The position numbers and the translations under genes were made by a program. Below, one piece after another: positions 17,050 through 25,110 of a stretch of DNA of 64,000 nt. Origin of the DNA: Ornithinimicrobium ciconiae. GTDB taxonomy: Bacteria > Actinomycetota > Actinomycetes > Actinomycetales > Dermatophilaceae. Within the stretch, counting starts at the first letter, position 1. The number at the start of each line of letters is the position of its first letter. The notes below the pieces were generated by a model that searched no databases, was not told the DNA's origin, and worked only from the letters and a program-made list of their open reading frames with translations. The stretch covers positions 682,001-746,000 of the forward strand of contig NZ_CP041616.1 in NCBI RefSeq assembly GCF_007197575.1. Reading direction: 5' to 3'.

Positions 17050-17544
17050 ATGGGACTGGAGCCCGACGTCGGCCTCGCCGACTACTACCCGCTCGCGTAC
17101 CGGCGGCTCGTCGGCACGCTGCGGGTCATGGGCGTGCCCGGCGCCGACGCGGGTGAGGTCGCCCAGGAAGCGTTCGTCCGGCTGATCCCGCGCTGGGACC
17201 AGATCCGCTCCTATGACAGCCCGGACGGTTGGCTGCGCACCGTGGCCTGGCGGATCTGGCTCAACCGGCGCCGCCACGACAAGCGCACCTTCGCCCTCGA
17301 TGAGTTGCCCGAGCCGCCCCAGCCCGAGGGTGTCCACGCCGCCGACCGGCTCAGCCTGCTCGCGGCGCTCAAGGACCTGCCTGAGGGCCACCGCGAGGCC
17401 GTCGTCCTGCACTATCTGCACGACCTGCCGATCGCCCGGATCGCGACCGAACTCGCCGTCGCCGAGGGCACGGTCAAGTCCCGCCTCTCCCGCGCCAGGT
17501 CTGCCCTGGCCACCGCACTCACCCTGGAGGTCGACGATGTCTGA
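17050..17544 (+). CDS. ECF-type RNA polymerase sigma factor
   Basis: A 164-residue sigma-70 family protein with region 2 (EVAQEAFVRLIPRWDQIRSY) and region 4 (ALKDLPEGHREAVVLHYL, ATELAVAEGTVKSRLSRARS). No extracytoplasmic domain is fused. The stop overlaps the next gene by 8 bp, so the membrane partner is co-translated and probably acts as its anti-sigma factor. A GGAGGGG sequence lies upstream of the ATG. Confidence 0.88.
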   Translation: MGLEPDVGLADYYPLAYRRLVGTLRVMGVPGADAGEVAQEAFVRLIPRWDQIRSYDSPDGWLRTVAWRIWLNRRRHDKRTFALDELPEPPQPEGVHAADRLSLLAALKDLPEGHREAVVLHYLHDLPIARIATELAVAEGTVKSRLSRARSALATALTLEVDDV

Positions 17545-18631
17545 GCGCGACCACACGCAGCCTGACCCCACCGAGCCTGACCACACCGAGCCTGACCACA
17601 CCGGTGGCGACACCGAGCATGACCACACCGACGCCCTGCTCGCCACCCTCCTGCGGGACGAGGCCGCCCGGGCGAGTGACGGCATACAGCCCCCTCCGCT
17701 GGAGGACCTGCACAGCCGCGCAGCCGCCCGTCGCCGACGCCCCTGGCTGATCGCGGGCGGCCTGGCTGCCGCCGCGGCCGTGGCCGGCGCGATCATCTGG
17801 GCGAGCCTGCCCGCCACGGACGGTGACGTCGGGCCGGCCGAGCAGCCCACCGGCGGGCCGATCGTTGAGACCTTCGAGGTGCCTACCTTCGCGTGGGACG
17901 AGGGTGGCGGCGACGCGGCCCAGGTGGCCGGGGCGCTGGCGTTCACCGACGCCGGGTGCCCGATGCTGCTCTTCGGGGAGAGCGCGACGCCGCTGTTCCT
18001 GCCCAACGCGACCGGGGTCACCTACGACAACGGGGCACGGGGTGTGGTTGATGCGCAGGGCCGCGTCTATGCCACCGAGGGACAGACGATGGAGTATGCC
18101 GGGGGCTGGCAGGAGCCGATGACCGGCGACCTGGCAGAGGCGTGGGAGAGCCTGTGCGGTGACACTCCCGGGCGGGACGCCGTCTATGTCAACGACATCG
18201 CCGCGCACCAACCGCTGACCGAGGCGCCCGAGCGGCGTGACGATCTGCCCACGGTGCCCACGACGCGGGAGGAGGCCGGTTGGTTCGACGTGCCGACCTT
18301 TGACTTCGACCCGCAGGGAGCACGGCAGGACGCCCTGATCGAGGGCGTCGTGCAGTTCTCCGACGAGGGCTGCCCGTTCGTCGAGACCGATGGCGTGGTG
18401 ACCGGTCTGGTCTTCCCCAACGCCGAGGGCTTCCAGGATCCCGGGACGGATGACCCGCCTCTGGTCTATTCGTACTTCGGCGACGGCTCCTCCGCCGCCA
18501 TGGCGCAGGAGGGTGAACCGATCTCCTGGGGCGGGGGCGGCGGCGCTGCGGAGGACGAGCACTGGACCTCGGTGTGCCAGGAAACCCCCGTCGATGGCAT
18601 CTTCGTCGTCCAGGACACGCCGTTCGACTGA
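17537..18631 (+). CDS. Single-pass membrane protein, putative anti-sigma partner with His-rich tail and duplicated outer domain
   Basis: 364 residues. The cytosolic N-terminus is His/Asp-rich (PDHTEPDHTGGDTEHDHTD, partly a 15-bp DNA repeat). TM at about residues 71-91. The outer part consists of two homologous halves. Each has a VPTF segment, a DxGCPxL-type Cys (TDAGCPMLL; SDEGCPFVE), an LxFPNA-like strand (FLPNATGV; VFPNAEGF) and a closing WxSxC (AWESLCGD; HWTSVCQE). The zinc anti-sigma HxxxCxxC motif is absent. Regulation of the sigma factor is inferred from coupling. The His-rich tail may bind metal. No named family is recognised. Confidence 0.6.
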   Translation: MSERDHTQPDPTEPDHTEPDHTGGDTEHDHTDALLATLLRDEAARASDGIQPPPLEDLHSRAAARRRRPWLIAGGLAAAAAVAGAIIWASLPATDGDVGPAEQPTGGPIVETFEVPTFAWDEGGGDAAQVAGALAFTDAGCPMLLFGESATPLFLPNATGVTYDNGARGVVDAQGRVYATEGQTMEYAGGWQEPMTGDLAEAWESLCGDTPGRDAVYVNDIAAHQPLTEAPERRDDLPTVPTTREEAGWFDVPTFDFDPQGARQDALIEGVVQFSDEGCPFVETDGVVTGLVFPNAEGFQDPGTDDPPLVYSYFGDGSSAAMAQEGEPISWGGGGGAAEDEHWTSVCQETPVDGIFVVQDTPFD

Positions 18632-18678
18632 CCCCGGCCGCCAGAGGCTGCCACACTCTCCCTGAGAGAGGGAGCGGC

Positions 18679-19875
18679 ATGGAGGACGTCGTTGTCATCG
18701 GTGCGGGCATCGTGGGCCTGGCCACCGCCCGGGCTCTGCTGCGCGCCCGGCCGGGCCTGTCCGTCACGGTCCTCGACAAGGCCGACGACGTCGCCACCGC
18801 GCAGACCGGCCACAACTCCGGCGTCATCCACGCGGGCATCTACTACGCCCCCGGCTCCCTCAAGGCACGACTGTGCCGGGCTGGGGAGGCGGCGACCAAG
18901 GCCTTCTGCGAGGAGCACGACATCCCGTATGCCGTGCCCGGCAAGCTGGTCGTCGCCACCGACGAGCTTGAGGTCGAGCGGCTGCGGGCGCTGGGGGAGC
19001 GGGCCGCCCAGAACGGGATCGAGCTCGAGCCGGTGGACGGGGCGAGGCTGCGCGAGCTCGAGCCCCACGTCAACGGTCTGGAGGCGCTGCTGTCACCGGC
19101 GACCGGGGTGGTGGACTTCCGTCAGGTCGCGCGCGCTCTGGCCGCGGGGATCGTCGCAGCCGGGGGCCGGGTCGTCACCCGCGCGGAGGTCCGGGCCATC
19201 GCGGAGGAGGCGTCGGCGGTGCGCGTGGAGTCCGACACCGGTGCACTCCGCGCCCGAGCCCTGGTCGCCTGCGCCGGGCTCCAGGCGGACCGGGTCGCCC
19301 GGCTGGGTGGGCTCGACGTCGACTTCCGCATCGTTCCCTTCCGCGGGGAGTACTACCAGCTCCCCGCGACGAAGGCGGACCTGGTCTCCCACCTGATCTA
19401 TCCGGTGCCCGATCCCGACCTGCCCTTCCTCGGCGTGCACCTCTCACCCACCATCGACGGGCGGATCACGGTGGGCCCCAACGCTGTTCTCGGTCTCTCC
19501 CGCGAGGGCTATCCCAGGGGAGCGGTCCGCCTGCGGGACGTCGCGTCATACGCCAGCTTCCCGGGGATATGGCGCTTCGGGCGCGCCAACCTGAGGACGG
19601 GCCTGGCGGAGCTGCGCGACTCGGCGTTCCGCTCGGGCTATCTGCGACGGGTGCAGAAGTACGCCCCCTCGCTCACGGTCGAGGACCTGCTGCCCTATCC
19701 GGCGGGCATCCGGGCCCAGGCGATCACCCGGGACGGCCGCTCGGTCGAGGACTTCCTGCTGCGCAGCGCCGCCCGCCAGATCCACGTGTGCAACGCGCCG
19801 TCACCTGCCGCGACATCGGCGATCCCGATCGGGGAGATGGTCGGCCGGGAGGTCTTGAAGGTGCTCGGGCCGTGA
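18679..19875 (+). CDS. lhgO: L-2-hydroxyglutarate oxidase
   Basis: A 398-residue FAD-dependent enzyme of the DAO/LhgO family, oxidising L-2-hydroxyglutarate to 2-oxoglutarate. The N-terminal dinucleotide fold is VVIGAGIVGLATARALL. The family-specific TGHNSGVIHAGIYYAPGSLK follows at about residues 40-60. Further marks are VVDFRQVARAL and GEYYQLP, with a C-terminal VCNAPSPAATSAIPIG. The length is typical. AGGGAG precedes the ATG, inside a short CTCCCT-GAGAG-AGGGAG hairpin that may limit translation. The VanZ-like gene follows with a 4-bp overlap. Confidence 0.9.
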   Translation: MEDVVVIGAGIVGLATARALLRARPGLSVTVLDKADDVATAQTGHNSGVIHAGIYYAPGSLKARLCRAGEAATKAFCEEHDIPYAVPGKLVVATDELEVERLRALGERAAQNGIELEPVDGARLRELEPHVNGLEALLSPATGVVDFRQVARALAAGIVAAGGRVVTRAEVRAIAEEASAVRVESDTGALRARALVACAGLQADRVARLGGLDVDFRIVPFRGEYYQLPATKADLVSHLIYPVPDPDLPFLGVHLSPTIDGRITVGPNAVLGLSREGYPRGAVRLRDVASYASFPGIWRFGRANLRTGLAELRDSAFRSGYLRRVQKYAPSLTVEDLLPYPAGIRAQAITRDGRSVEDFLLRSAARQIHVCNAPSPAATSAIPIGEMVGREVLKVLGP

Positions 19876-20399
19876 GTGTGACCGAGAGGTCAGCCGAGGG
19901 CTCAGCCGAGAGGTCACCGGAGAGCTCCTCCGGGGCTATCTCACCCCGCGGGAGGCGGGTGGTCTGGGCAGCCCTCGTCCTCTATCTGGTGGTGCTCGGC
20001 GCGATCGGCCTGTGGCTCACCTCGGTCGATGACCCGGTGCGCAGCCAGGTCCAGGACCTCGTCGACTGGTTGACGGATCACGGGGCACCCGAGAGCTTCC
20101 GCTATGGCTATGTCGAGGCCGCCGCCAACGCCGCCGTCTTCGTCCCGCTCGGCTTCCTCGTCGCGCTGCTGCTGCGGCCGTCGAGGTGGTGGCTGGCCGG
20201 TCTGCTGGGGCTGTGCCTCTCGGCTGGCATCGAGCTGACCCAGTTCGCGCTGCTCAGCGCCCGGGTCGCCGATCCTGTCGACCTGCTGATGAACACCACC
20301 GGCGCCTTCGTCGGCGCGGCGCTCGGCGGACTGGTCGTGCTGGCGCTGGCGCGCCGTCGCCGCGCGCGTAGTGGCGGGTTTGGTTTTAATCCCGCGTGA
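19872..20399 (+). CDS. VanZ-family membrane protein
   Basis: 175 residues with four hydrophobic helices. The VanZ signatures are present: NAAVFVPLGFLVALLL, SAGIELTQFAL and DPVDLLMNTTGAFVG, the last carrying the conserved D-x-x-D-x-x-x-N-x-x-G pattern. VanZ proteins affect teicoplanin sensitivity in enterococci, but most members have unknown roles. GTG 19872 overlaps the lhgO stop; GTG 19878 is an alternative. A bidirectional-looking hairpin follows. Confidence 0.82.
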   Translation: MSVTERSAEGSAERSPESSSGAISPRGRRVVWAALVLYLVVLGAIGLWLTSVDDPVRSQVQDLVDWLTDHGAPESFRYGYVEAAANAAVFVPLGFLVALLLRPSRWWLAGLLGLCLSAGIELTQFALLSARVADPVDLLMNTTGAFVGAALGGLVVLALARRRRARSGGFGFNPA

Positions 20400-20409
20400 C
20401 GTCATACAC

Positions 20410-20474
20410 CGATGCGACATTTCGTGCGCGATGTGCGCGCCAGGACGTCGCTTCGCGCACATTGCGTCGCATCG
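20410..20474. terminator. Long imperfect hairpin between convergent genes
   Basis: Outer arms CGATGCGAC/GTCGCATCG and inner arms TGCGCGA/TCGCGCA, separated by 6-nt internal loops. It lies exactly between the converging vanZ-like and aminotransferase genes, so it can serve both strands. Confidence 0.6.
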
Positions 20475-20475
20475 C

Positions 20476-21636
20476 TCAGGGGCGGAGCAGGCCGGAGGCG
20501 TCCAGCCGGTCCAGCGCCTCATCAATCTCGGCGGTCGCGCCGGCAAAGCTGAGCCGCATCCACTGCCGGCCGTGCACCGTGTCGAAGTCCACGCCCGGCG
20601 TGAGCGCGACCCCGGTCGCGGCGAGGACGTCCTGGCACCAGCGGAGCGAGTCGTCGGTCAGATGCGAGATGTCGCACCACGCATAGAACGCCCCGTCCGG
20701 CGGAGCGAAGGAACCCAGCCCCAGCTCGGGGAGGCGACGCAGCAGCAGGTCCCGGTTGGCGGCATACCGGGCGACGTGGCCCTCCAGCTCCGCCCTGGCC
20801 TCGGGGGAGAAGGCGGCCAGCGCGGCATACTGCGTGATCGCCGGCGGGCAGATGTTGAGGTTGCCGGTCAGCACCTCCATCGGGCGGCGCAACCACGGCG
20901 GCACGATCGCCCACCCCAGGCGCCAGCCGGTCATCGAGAAGTACTTGCTGACCGACCCGACCACCACCGCCTCACGGCTGGTCTGCCAGGCGCTGGCGAC
21001 TGGGCGACCATAGGTGACCCCGTGATAGATCTCGTCGCTGATCAGCAAGCACCCGACTTCCTCGCACCACCGCGCGATCGCGGCGAGCTCCTCGGCGTCG
21101 ATGATCGTGCCGGTCGGGTTGGCCGGACTCGCCACGATCAGTCCCTTCGGCGGCTCCGGCAGGGCACGCAGCATCTCCACGGTCGGCTGATAGCGCGTCT
21201 CCGGTCCGCAGTCGAGCTCGATCACCTCGCACCCGAGCGCCGCGAGGGTGTTGCGGTATGCCGGATAGCCCGGTCGCGACATCGCCACCTGGTCCCCGGC
21301 CTCGAAGGCGGCGAGGAAGAGCGAGGTGAACGCCCCGGAGCTGCCGGTCATCACGATGACGTCGGCGGGGTCGACCTCGATGTCATACCAGTCGCGGTGG
21401 TGGTCGGCGATGGCCTGGCGCAGCGGGAGGATGCCGGTCGCCTCCGTGTAGCCCAGCACCTCACCTGTCAGGGCGCTCACGGCCGCGTCGCGCACGGCCT
21501 GCGGGGCCGGCGTCGACGGCTGCCCGGCGCAGAGGAAGATCGCGTCACCGTGCGTGCGCTGGCGCTCGGCGGCGGCGGCGAGCACCTCCATGACGTGGAA
21601 GGGCTCGACATTGCTGCGGGAGGAAGGTTGCGCCAT
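20476..21636 (-). CDS. Pyridoxal-phosphate aminotransferase, class I/II
   Basis: A 386-residue fold-type I aminotransferase. PLP-site features are ASPANPTGTIID (substrate/cofactor Asn), LISDEIYHGVTYG (Asp and Tyr) and the Schiff-base lysine in VGSVSKYFSMTGWRLGW, with a C-terminal MRLSFAG arginine. The length and motifs match the aspartate aminotransferase-like group that transaminates several amino acids. No pathway partner is adjacent, so the natural substrate remains open. Confidence 0.88.
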   Translation of the reverse strand: MAQPSSRSNVEPFHVMEVLAAAAERQRTHGDAIFLCAGQPSTPAPQAVRDAAVSALTGEVLGYTEATGILPLRQAIADHHRDWYDIEVDPADVIVMTGSSGAFTSLFLAAFEAGDQVAMSRPGYPAYRNTLAALGCEVIELDCGPETRYQPTVEMLRALPEPPKGLIVASPANPTGTIIDAEELAAIARWCEEVGCLLISDEIYHGVTYGRPVASAWQTSREAVVVGSVSKYFSMTGWRLGWAIVPPWLRRPMEVLTGNLNICPPAITQYAALAAFSPEARAELEGHVARYAANRDLLLRRLPELGLGSFAPPDGAFYAWCDISHLTDDSLRWCQDVLAATGVALTPGVDFDTVHGRQWMRLSFAGATAEIDEALDRLDASGLLRP

Positions 21637-21828
21637 GACGGCAACCTATCCGCCCGCTCTCCCGACCGAGCGCGCCCCCCGACTGAGCGCGCTCCCCGAC
21701 CCAGCACCCTCTCCGTCCGAGCGCGCCCTGTTGCTCTCTCCAGCGTGACCTGTTGCTCTCCAGCGTCACCAGAGGCACGGCGTTGCGGCCCATTGCCCTG
21801 GTGAGCCCCGGGAGTGCACACTGTCCCC

Positions 21829-22488
21829 GTGCCCACCTCGAGCCAGTGGATCGCCTTCCTCATCGCGTCGATCCTGTTCATCCAGGTCCCTGGACCCAGC
21901 CTGCTGTTCACCATCGGTCGCGCGCTCACCGTCGGGCGGCGTGAGGCGCTGCTGTCTGTCGTCGGCAACGGCACCGGCCTGGTCGTCCAGGCGCTCACGG
22001 TCGCCCTCGGGCTTGGCGCGATCCTCGCGGCCAGCGCGAGCGCCTTCACGGTGGTCAAGGTGGTGGGCGGGGCTTATGTCGTCTGGCTGGGGATCCAGGC
22101 CATCCGGCACCGCGCGGACGCTCGCGCAGCCATGGAGGACGAGGTCGCTGCGCTCAGTGGAGGGGGTGCCACGGTGGCCAGACCTGCGGCGAGCGCCTCC
22201 CTGCGGATCGGCTTCCTGGTCGGCCTGACCAACCCCAAGACGGTCCTGTTCTTCATCGCCTTCCTTCCGCAGTTCACCAACGCCGCGGCGGGTCACGTGG
22301 CCGCGCAGACCGCCTTGCTGGGCCTGGCCTTCGGAGCGTTGGCGGTCTGCTCGGACAGCATCTGGGCGCTCGTCGCCGGCCGGGCCCGCACCTGGCTCGC
22401 GCGCACCCCCAAGCGGCTGGACCAGCTGGGCGCTGCCGGCGGCACGATGATGGTGGGGCTGGGTGTCTCGATCGTCGTGCGCAACTAG
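21829..22488 (+). CDS. LysE-family amino-acid exporter
   Basis: A 219-residue membrane protein with six predicted helices. It has the LysE/RhtB signatures IQVPGPSLLFTIGRAL near the N-terminus and GFLVGLTNPKTVLFFIAFLPQF in the middle. Likely exports amino acids or related compounds. GTG 21829 is preferred because a GGGAG lies 14 nt upstream; GTG 21814 is the alternative. The 190 bp upstream contain short direct repeats (CCGACYGAGCGCGC and CCTGTTGCTCTC) of unknown role. Confidence 0.82.
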   Translation: MPTSSQWIAFLIASILFIQVPGPSLLFTIGRALTVGRREALLSVVGNGTGLVVQALTVALGLGAILAASASAFTVVKVVGGAYVVWLGIQAIRHRADARAAMEDEVAALSGGGATVARPAASASLRIGFLVGLTNPKTVLFFIAFLPQFTNAAAGHVAAQTALLGLAFGALAVCSDSIWALVAGRARTWLARTPKRLDQLGAAGGTMMVGLGVSIVVRN

Positions 22489-22796
22489 CGATCCCCACCG
22501 ATCGGCCCACCGACTCCCAAGGTGCGGGCGTCAGGGGCCGGTGCCGCCGGCATACGTGCTCGCCACGATCAGCGCTTTTGGGGTGTCGACAGGGTCTCAA
22601 GCATCCACAGTCGGCTACGCGTCTCCGATCAAGGAGCGGCCTCATGCATCAACGAGCGACCGTGCGCAAGCACCTCGAGCACTCCTTCCCCAAGCTTGGC
22701 GTGCTCAATCGGACCGGTGCCGTGACCGCCCTGTCCGAGGCGTCCCACACTGCCTGAGTCAGCCCGGTCCCGGCCGCTGGTGATTCGGCATACGCC
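22489..22796. other. 308-bp spacer holding only a LuxR relic
   Basis: No complete gene is found on either strand between the LysE-type gene and the end of upp. Apart from the LuxR C-terminal remnant at 22644-22757, nothing recognisable was seen. Confidence 0.6.
22644..22757 (+). pseudogene. Relic of a LuxR-type HTH C-terminus
   Basis: A 37-codon frame reads RATVRKHLEHSFPKLGVLNR then TGAVTAL. It aligns with the end of the LuxR-type protein at 25111-25686 (ATVRKHLEHSYQKLGVSSRAGAMTVL). Only the recognition helix and C-terminal helix of the GerE/LuxR domain survive; no upstream domain is detectable. It is therefore a gene fragment, left either by duplication or by decay of an older regulator. 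Confidence 0.75.
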
Positions 22797-23435
22797 CTAG
22801 ACGATGCCGTAGAGGCGGTCCCCGGCGTCGCCCAGCCCGGGCACGATGTAGCCGTGCTCGTTGAGCCGCTCGTCGATGGCACCGGTGACCAGAGTGACGG
22901 GTGCGGCGACCTCGGCCAGCTCCCGCTCCAGCCGCTCGATGCCCTCGGGGGCGCTGAGCAGGGTGATCGCCGTGATGTCGTGGGCGCCACGCTCGGCGAG
23001 GAAGTGCACCGCCGCAGCGAGAGTGCCGCCGGTCGCGAGCATCGGGTCCAGGACGTAGCACTGGCGGTTGGACAGGTCGTCGGGCAACCGGTTGGTGTAG
23101 GTGTGCGCCTCGAGGGTCTCCTCGTTGCGGACCATGCCGAGGAAGCCGACCTCGGCCGTCGGGAGCATCCGCATCATGCCGTCGAGCATGCCGAGCCCGG
23201 CGCGCAGGATCGGCACGACCAGTGGCTTGGGGGTCGCGAGGTGGATGCCGGTCGTGGGTCCCACAGGGGTCTCGATGTCGAAGGGCGTCACCCTCACCTC
23301 CCGCGTCGCCTCATAGGCCAGCAGCGTCACCAGCTCGTCCGCCAGGCGCCGGAACGTCGGGGTATCGGTCCGCTTGTCCCGCAGATAGGTGAGCTTGTGG
23401 GCGATCAGCGGGTGGTCGGCAACGTGGACGCGCAT
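22797..23435 (-). CDS. upp: Uracil phosphoribosyltransferase
   Basis: A 212-residue pyrimidine salvage enzyme making UMP from uracil and PRPP. The PRPP loop is [13 protein letters not shown] (about residues 128-140). The uracil site is at the C-terminus ([16 protein letters not shown]). [11 protein letters not shown] is the conserved central segment. The length is typical. The start is ATG 23435. A 42-bp palindrome lies 84 bp upstream, between this gene and the divergent tadA. Confidence 0.96.
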   Translation of the reverse strand: MRVHVADHPLIAHKLTYLRDKRTDTPTFRRLADELVTLLAYEATREVRVTPFDIETPVGPTTGIHLATPKPLVVPILRAGLGMLDGMMRMLPTAEVGFLGMVRNEETLEAHTYTNRLPDDLSNRQCYVLDPMLATGGTLAAAVHFLAERGAHDITAITLLSAPEGIERLERELAEVAAPVTLVTGAIDERLNEHGYIVPGLGDAGDRLYGIV

Positions 23436-23518
23436 AGGGCGAACCTACCCGGTGAGGTGGTGCCGGGACGAGTGGATGCGGCCTTCAGCGGGAGGGTCAC
23501 CAGCGCGCACTCCGTCAC

Positions 23519-23560
23519 TGGGGTGCAGGACCGGTCACGGGTGACCGGTCCTGCACCCCA
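23519..23560. repeat. 42-bp dispersed palindrome, copy 2
   Basis: TGGGGTGCAGGACCGGTCAC and its complement, 20 of 21 positions paired, in the divergent upp/tadA spacer. It lies upstream of both genes, so it is unlikely to be a simple terminator. Confidence 0.9.
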
Positions 23561-23676
23561 AAGATCGTCGCGCCTGGCAGGGTGGACCCGACGGCTTGAG
23601 GAGATGACATGACCGGATCCCCAGTTGACCCATGCTTTGCCCCGGTGAGACCTGCCGGGCTCGCCCGGCTGAGCGC

Positions 23677-24162
23677 ATGACGCCGCCCATCACCCCCTGG
23701 GGCACCGGGGAGTATGCCGGCTGGATGCGTCAGGCTCTCGACCTCGCCGTCGGGGCCGAGCAGGGAGGTGACGTGCCGATCGGTGCGCTGGTGCTCTCTC
23801 CGGAGGGTGTGCTGATCGGTCGTGGCTTCAACGTCCGGGAGGTGCTGCACGACCCGACCGGGCACGCCGAGGTGGTGGCGCTGCGGGAGGCGGGCGCGGC
23901 CGTCGGTGCCTGGCGGCTCGAGGGCTGCACGCTCGTGGTGACGCTGGAGCCTTGTGCCATGTGCGCCGGCGCAGCGGTGCTGGCACGGCTCTCGCGCATC
24001 GTCTTCGGAGCCTGGGACCCCAAGGCCGGAGCGTGCGGTTCCGTGTGGGACCTGCCGCGCGACCGGAGAGCGCTGCACCGGCCGGAGGTGGTCGGTGGCG
24101 TCCTGGAGGACGAGTGCGCTGCGCTGCTGGTCGATTTCTTCGGTCCCCACCGACTCGGGTAA
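23677..24162 (+). CDS. tadA: tRNA adenosine(34) deaminase
   Basis: A 161-residue zinc deaminase that converts A34 to inosine in tRNA-Arg(ACG). The active-site HAEVVAL (H and catalytic E near residue 66) and the PCAMC zinc cysteines in LEPCAMCAGA are intact, and the C-terminal helix is typical. ATG 23677 aligns with the start of conserved sequence. tRNA-Ser(CGA) begins 10 bp downstream of the stop and may be co-transcribed. Confidence 0.95.
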   Translation: MTPPITPWGTGEYAGWMRQALDLAVGAEQGGDVPIGALVLSPEGVLIGRGFNVREVLHDPTGHAEVVALREAGAAVGAWRLEGCTLVVTLEPCAMCAGAAVLARLSRIVFGAWDPKAGACGSVWDLPRDRRALHRPEVVGGVLEDECAALLVDFFGPHRLG

Positions 24163-24172
24163 CCTGCCTGGC

Positions 24173-24262
24173 GGTGGCGTGTCCGAGCGGCCTAAGGAGC
24201 GCGCCTCGAAAGCGCGTGTGGGCGCAAGTCCACCGTGGGTTCAAATCCCACCGCCACCGCCA
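24173..24262 (+). tRNA. tRNA-Ser (anticodon CGA)
   Basis: Acceptor GGTGGCG pairs with CGCCACC; discriminator G and an encoded CCA follow (24260-24262). Anticodon stem CGCGC/GCGCG encloses loop CTCGAAA, so the anticodon is CGA. A long variable arm (GTGGGCGCAAGTCCAC) is typical of a class II serine tRNA. The T loop is TTCAAAT. Confidence 0.96.
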
Positions 24263-24316
24263 TGGGCTGTCATTGAAACCGACGGCCTGATGTTGACGAA
24301 AGTCAGTTTCGGAGCT

Positions 24317-24350
24317 GGCCCCTGACCCGTAGCGGTCGGGGGCCGGTTTC
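24317..24350 (+). terminator. Terminator after tRNA-Ser
   Basis: Stem GGCCCCTGACC/GGTCGGGGGCC with a 6-nt loop, followed by GGTTTC. It directly abuts the presumed vapB start at 24351, so the same DNA ends the tRNA transcript and holds the G-rich ribosome site of vapB. Confidence 0.75.
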
Positions 24351-24606
24351 ATGCCCCAACATCAAGAACCCGCGCACTCACGAGCTCGTCCGCGAGCTTG
24401 CGCGCCGCACCGGTCAGTCTCAGACCAGTGCCGTCGAGGATGCCGTGGCCCGCCGGCTGGCCGCCCTCGGGGCTGAAGACAGTGACGTGCTGGCCACTGC
24501 TCAGCGGTTGGTGGCGGACTTCCAGGCGGACCTCAAGGACGAGGACCGGCTGCGGATCCGCGCCGCGCAGGACGAGTTGTATGACGAGGCAGGACTTCCT
24601 CGGTGA
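24351..24606 (+). pseudogene. vapB: VapB-family antitoxin with frameshift at its start codon
   Basis: From 24358 the frame reads NIKNPRTHELVRELARRTGQ then SQTSAVEDAVARRLA, the ribbon-helix-helix N-terminus of VapB. It runs to a TGA at 24604-24606 that overlaps vapC. No ATG, GTG or TTG is in frame between 24277 and 24358. The only fitting start, ATG 24351, is one base out of frame because the run at 24354-24357 is CCCC; three Cs would give an intact 84-residue antitoxin. Either the gene is frameshifted, translation slips, or the base is a sequencing error. The rest of the frame is undamaged. Confidence 0.65.
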
Positions 24607-25001
24607 TCGTGGACACCTCGGCGCTTGTGTCGATCCTGACCGGCGGGGCCGACGCCGATCCGCTGCTGCGCGCTCTGGTCACTATCAAGCCGGCCCGCAT
24701 CTCGGCCGCCACGCTCTGTGAGGCCACGACAGTTCTCGACAGCCGCACCGCACCCCAGCAGCGGCGCAGACTGGACGACCTGCTCGATCTGGCGGGGGTC
24801 GAGGTGGTGTCGTTCGACCAGGATCAGGCCGCCCTCGCGCGCCAGGCCTACATCGACTTCGGGAGAGGCAGCGGCCATCCCGCCAGGCTCAACCTGGGGG
24901 ACTGTTTCGCATATGCCCTACACCGGACCACGGGAGAGCCCGTGCTCTTCAAGGGCACGGACTTTGCGGCTGCTGGCGTGCCGAACGCCCTGGATCCGTA
25001 G
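24603..25001 (+). CDS. vapC: VapC PIN-domain toxin
   Basis: A 132-residue PIN ribonuclease with all four acidic positions visible: MIVDTSALVSIL (D4), LCEATTVLDSR (E), and the LNLGDCFAYALH and LFKGTDFAAAG aspartates, a classic VapC pattern. The GTG start overlaps the antitoxin stop. The toxin looks fully intact although the antitoxin start is frameshifted. Upstream is a tRNA gene, and tRNAs are common VapC targets and integration sites, though no integrase is present. Confidence 0.9.
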   Translation: MIVDTSALVSILTGGADADPLLRALVTIKPARISAATLCEATTVLDSRTAPQQRRRLDDLLDLAGVEVVSFDQDQAALARQAYIDFGRGSGHPARLNLGDCFAYALHRTTGEPVLFKGTDFAAAGVPNALDP

Positions 25002-25110
25002 GGTCCGGCTTGTACGAAACCCCCAGCTCCGGTTCCCCGGACTGGGGGTCTCGCTGCGTGAGGATCCTGCCGCGGCACCTCCGGTGCCAACCGGCTCACT
25101 CTGCATAGGG

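Noticed and set aside
24173..25001. Mobile island integrated at tRNA-Ser
   Set aside because: No integrase and no direct repeat of the tRNA 3' end was found downstream; VapBC next to a tRNA alone is weak evidence.
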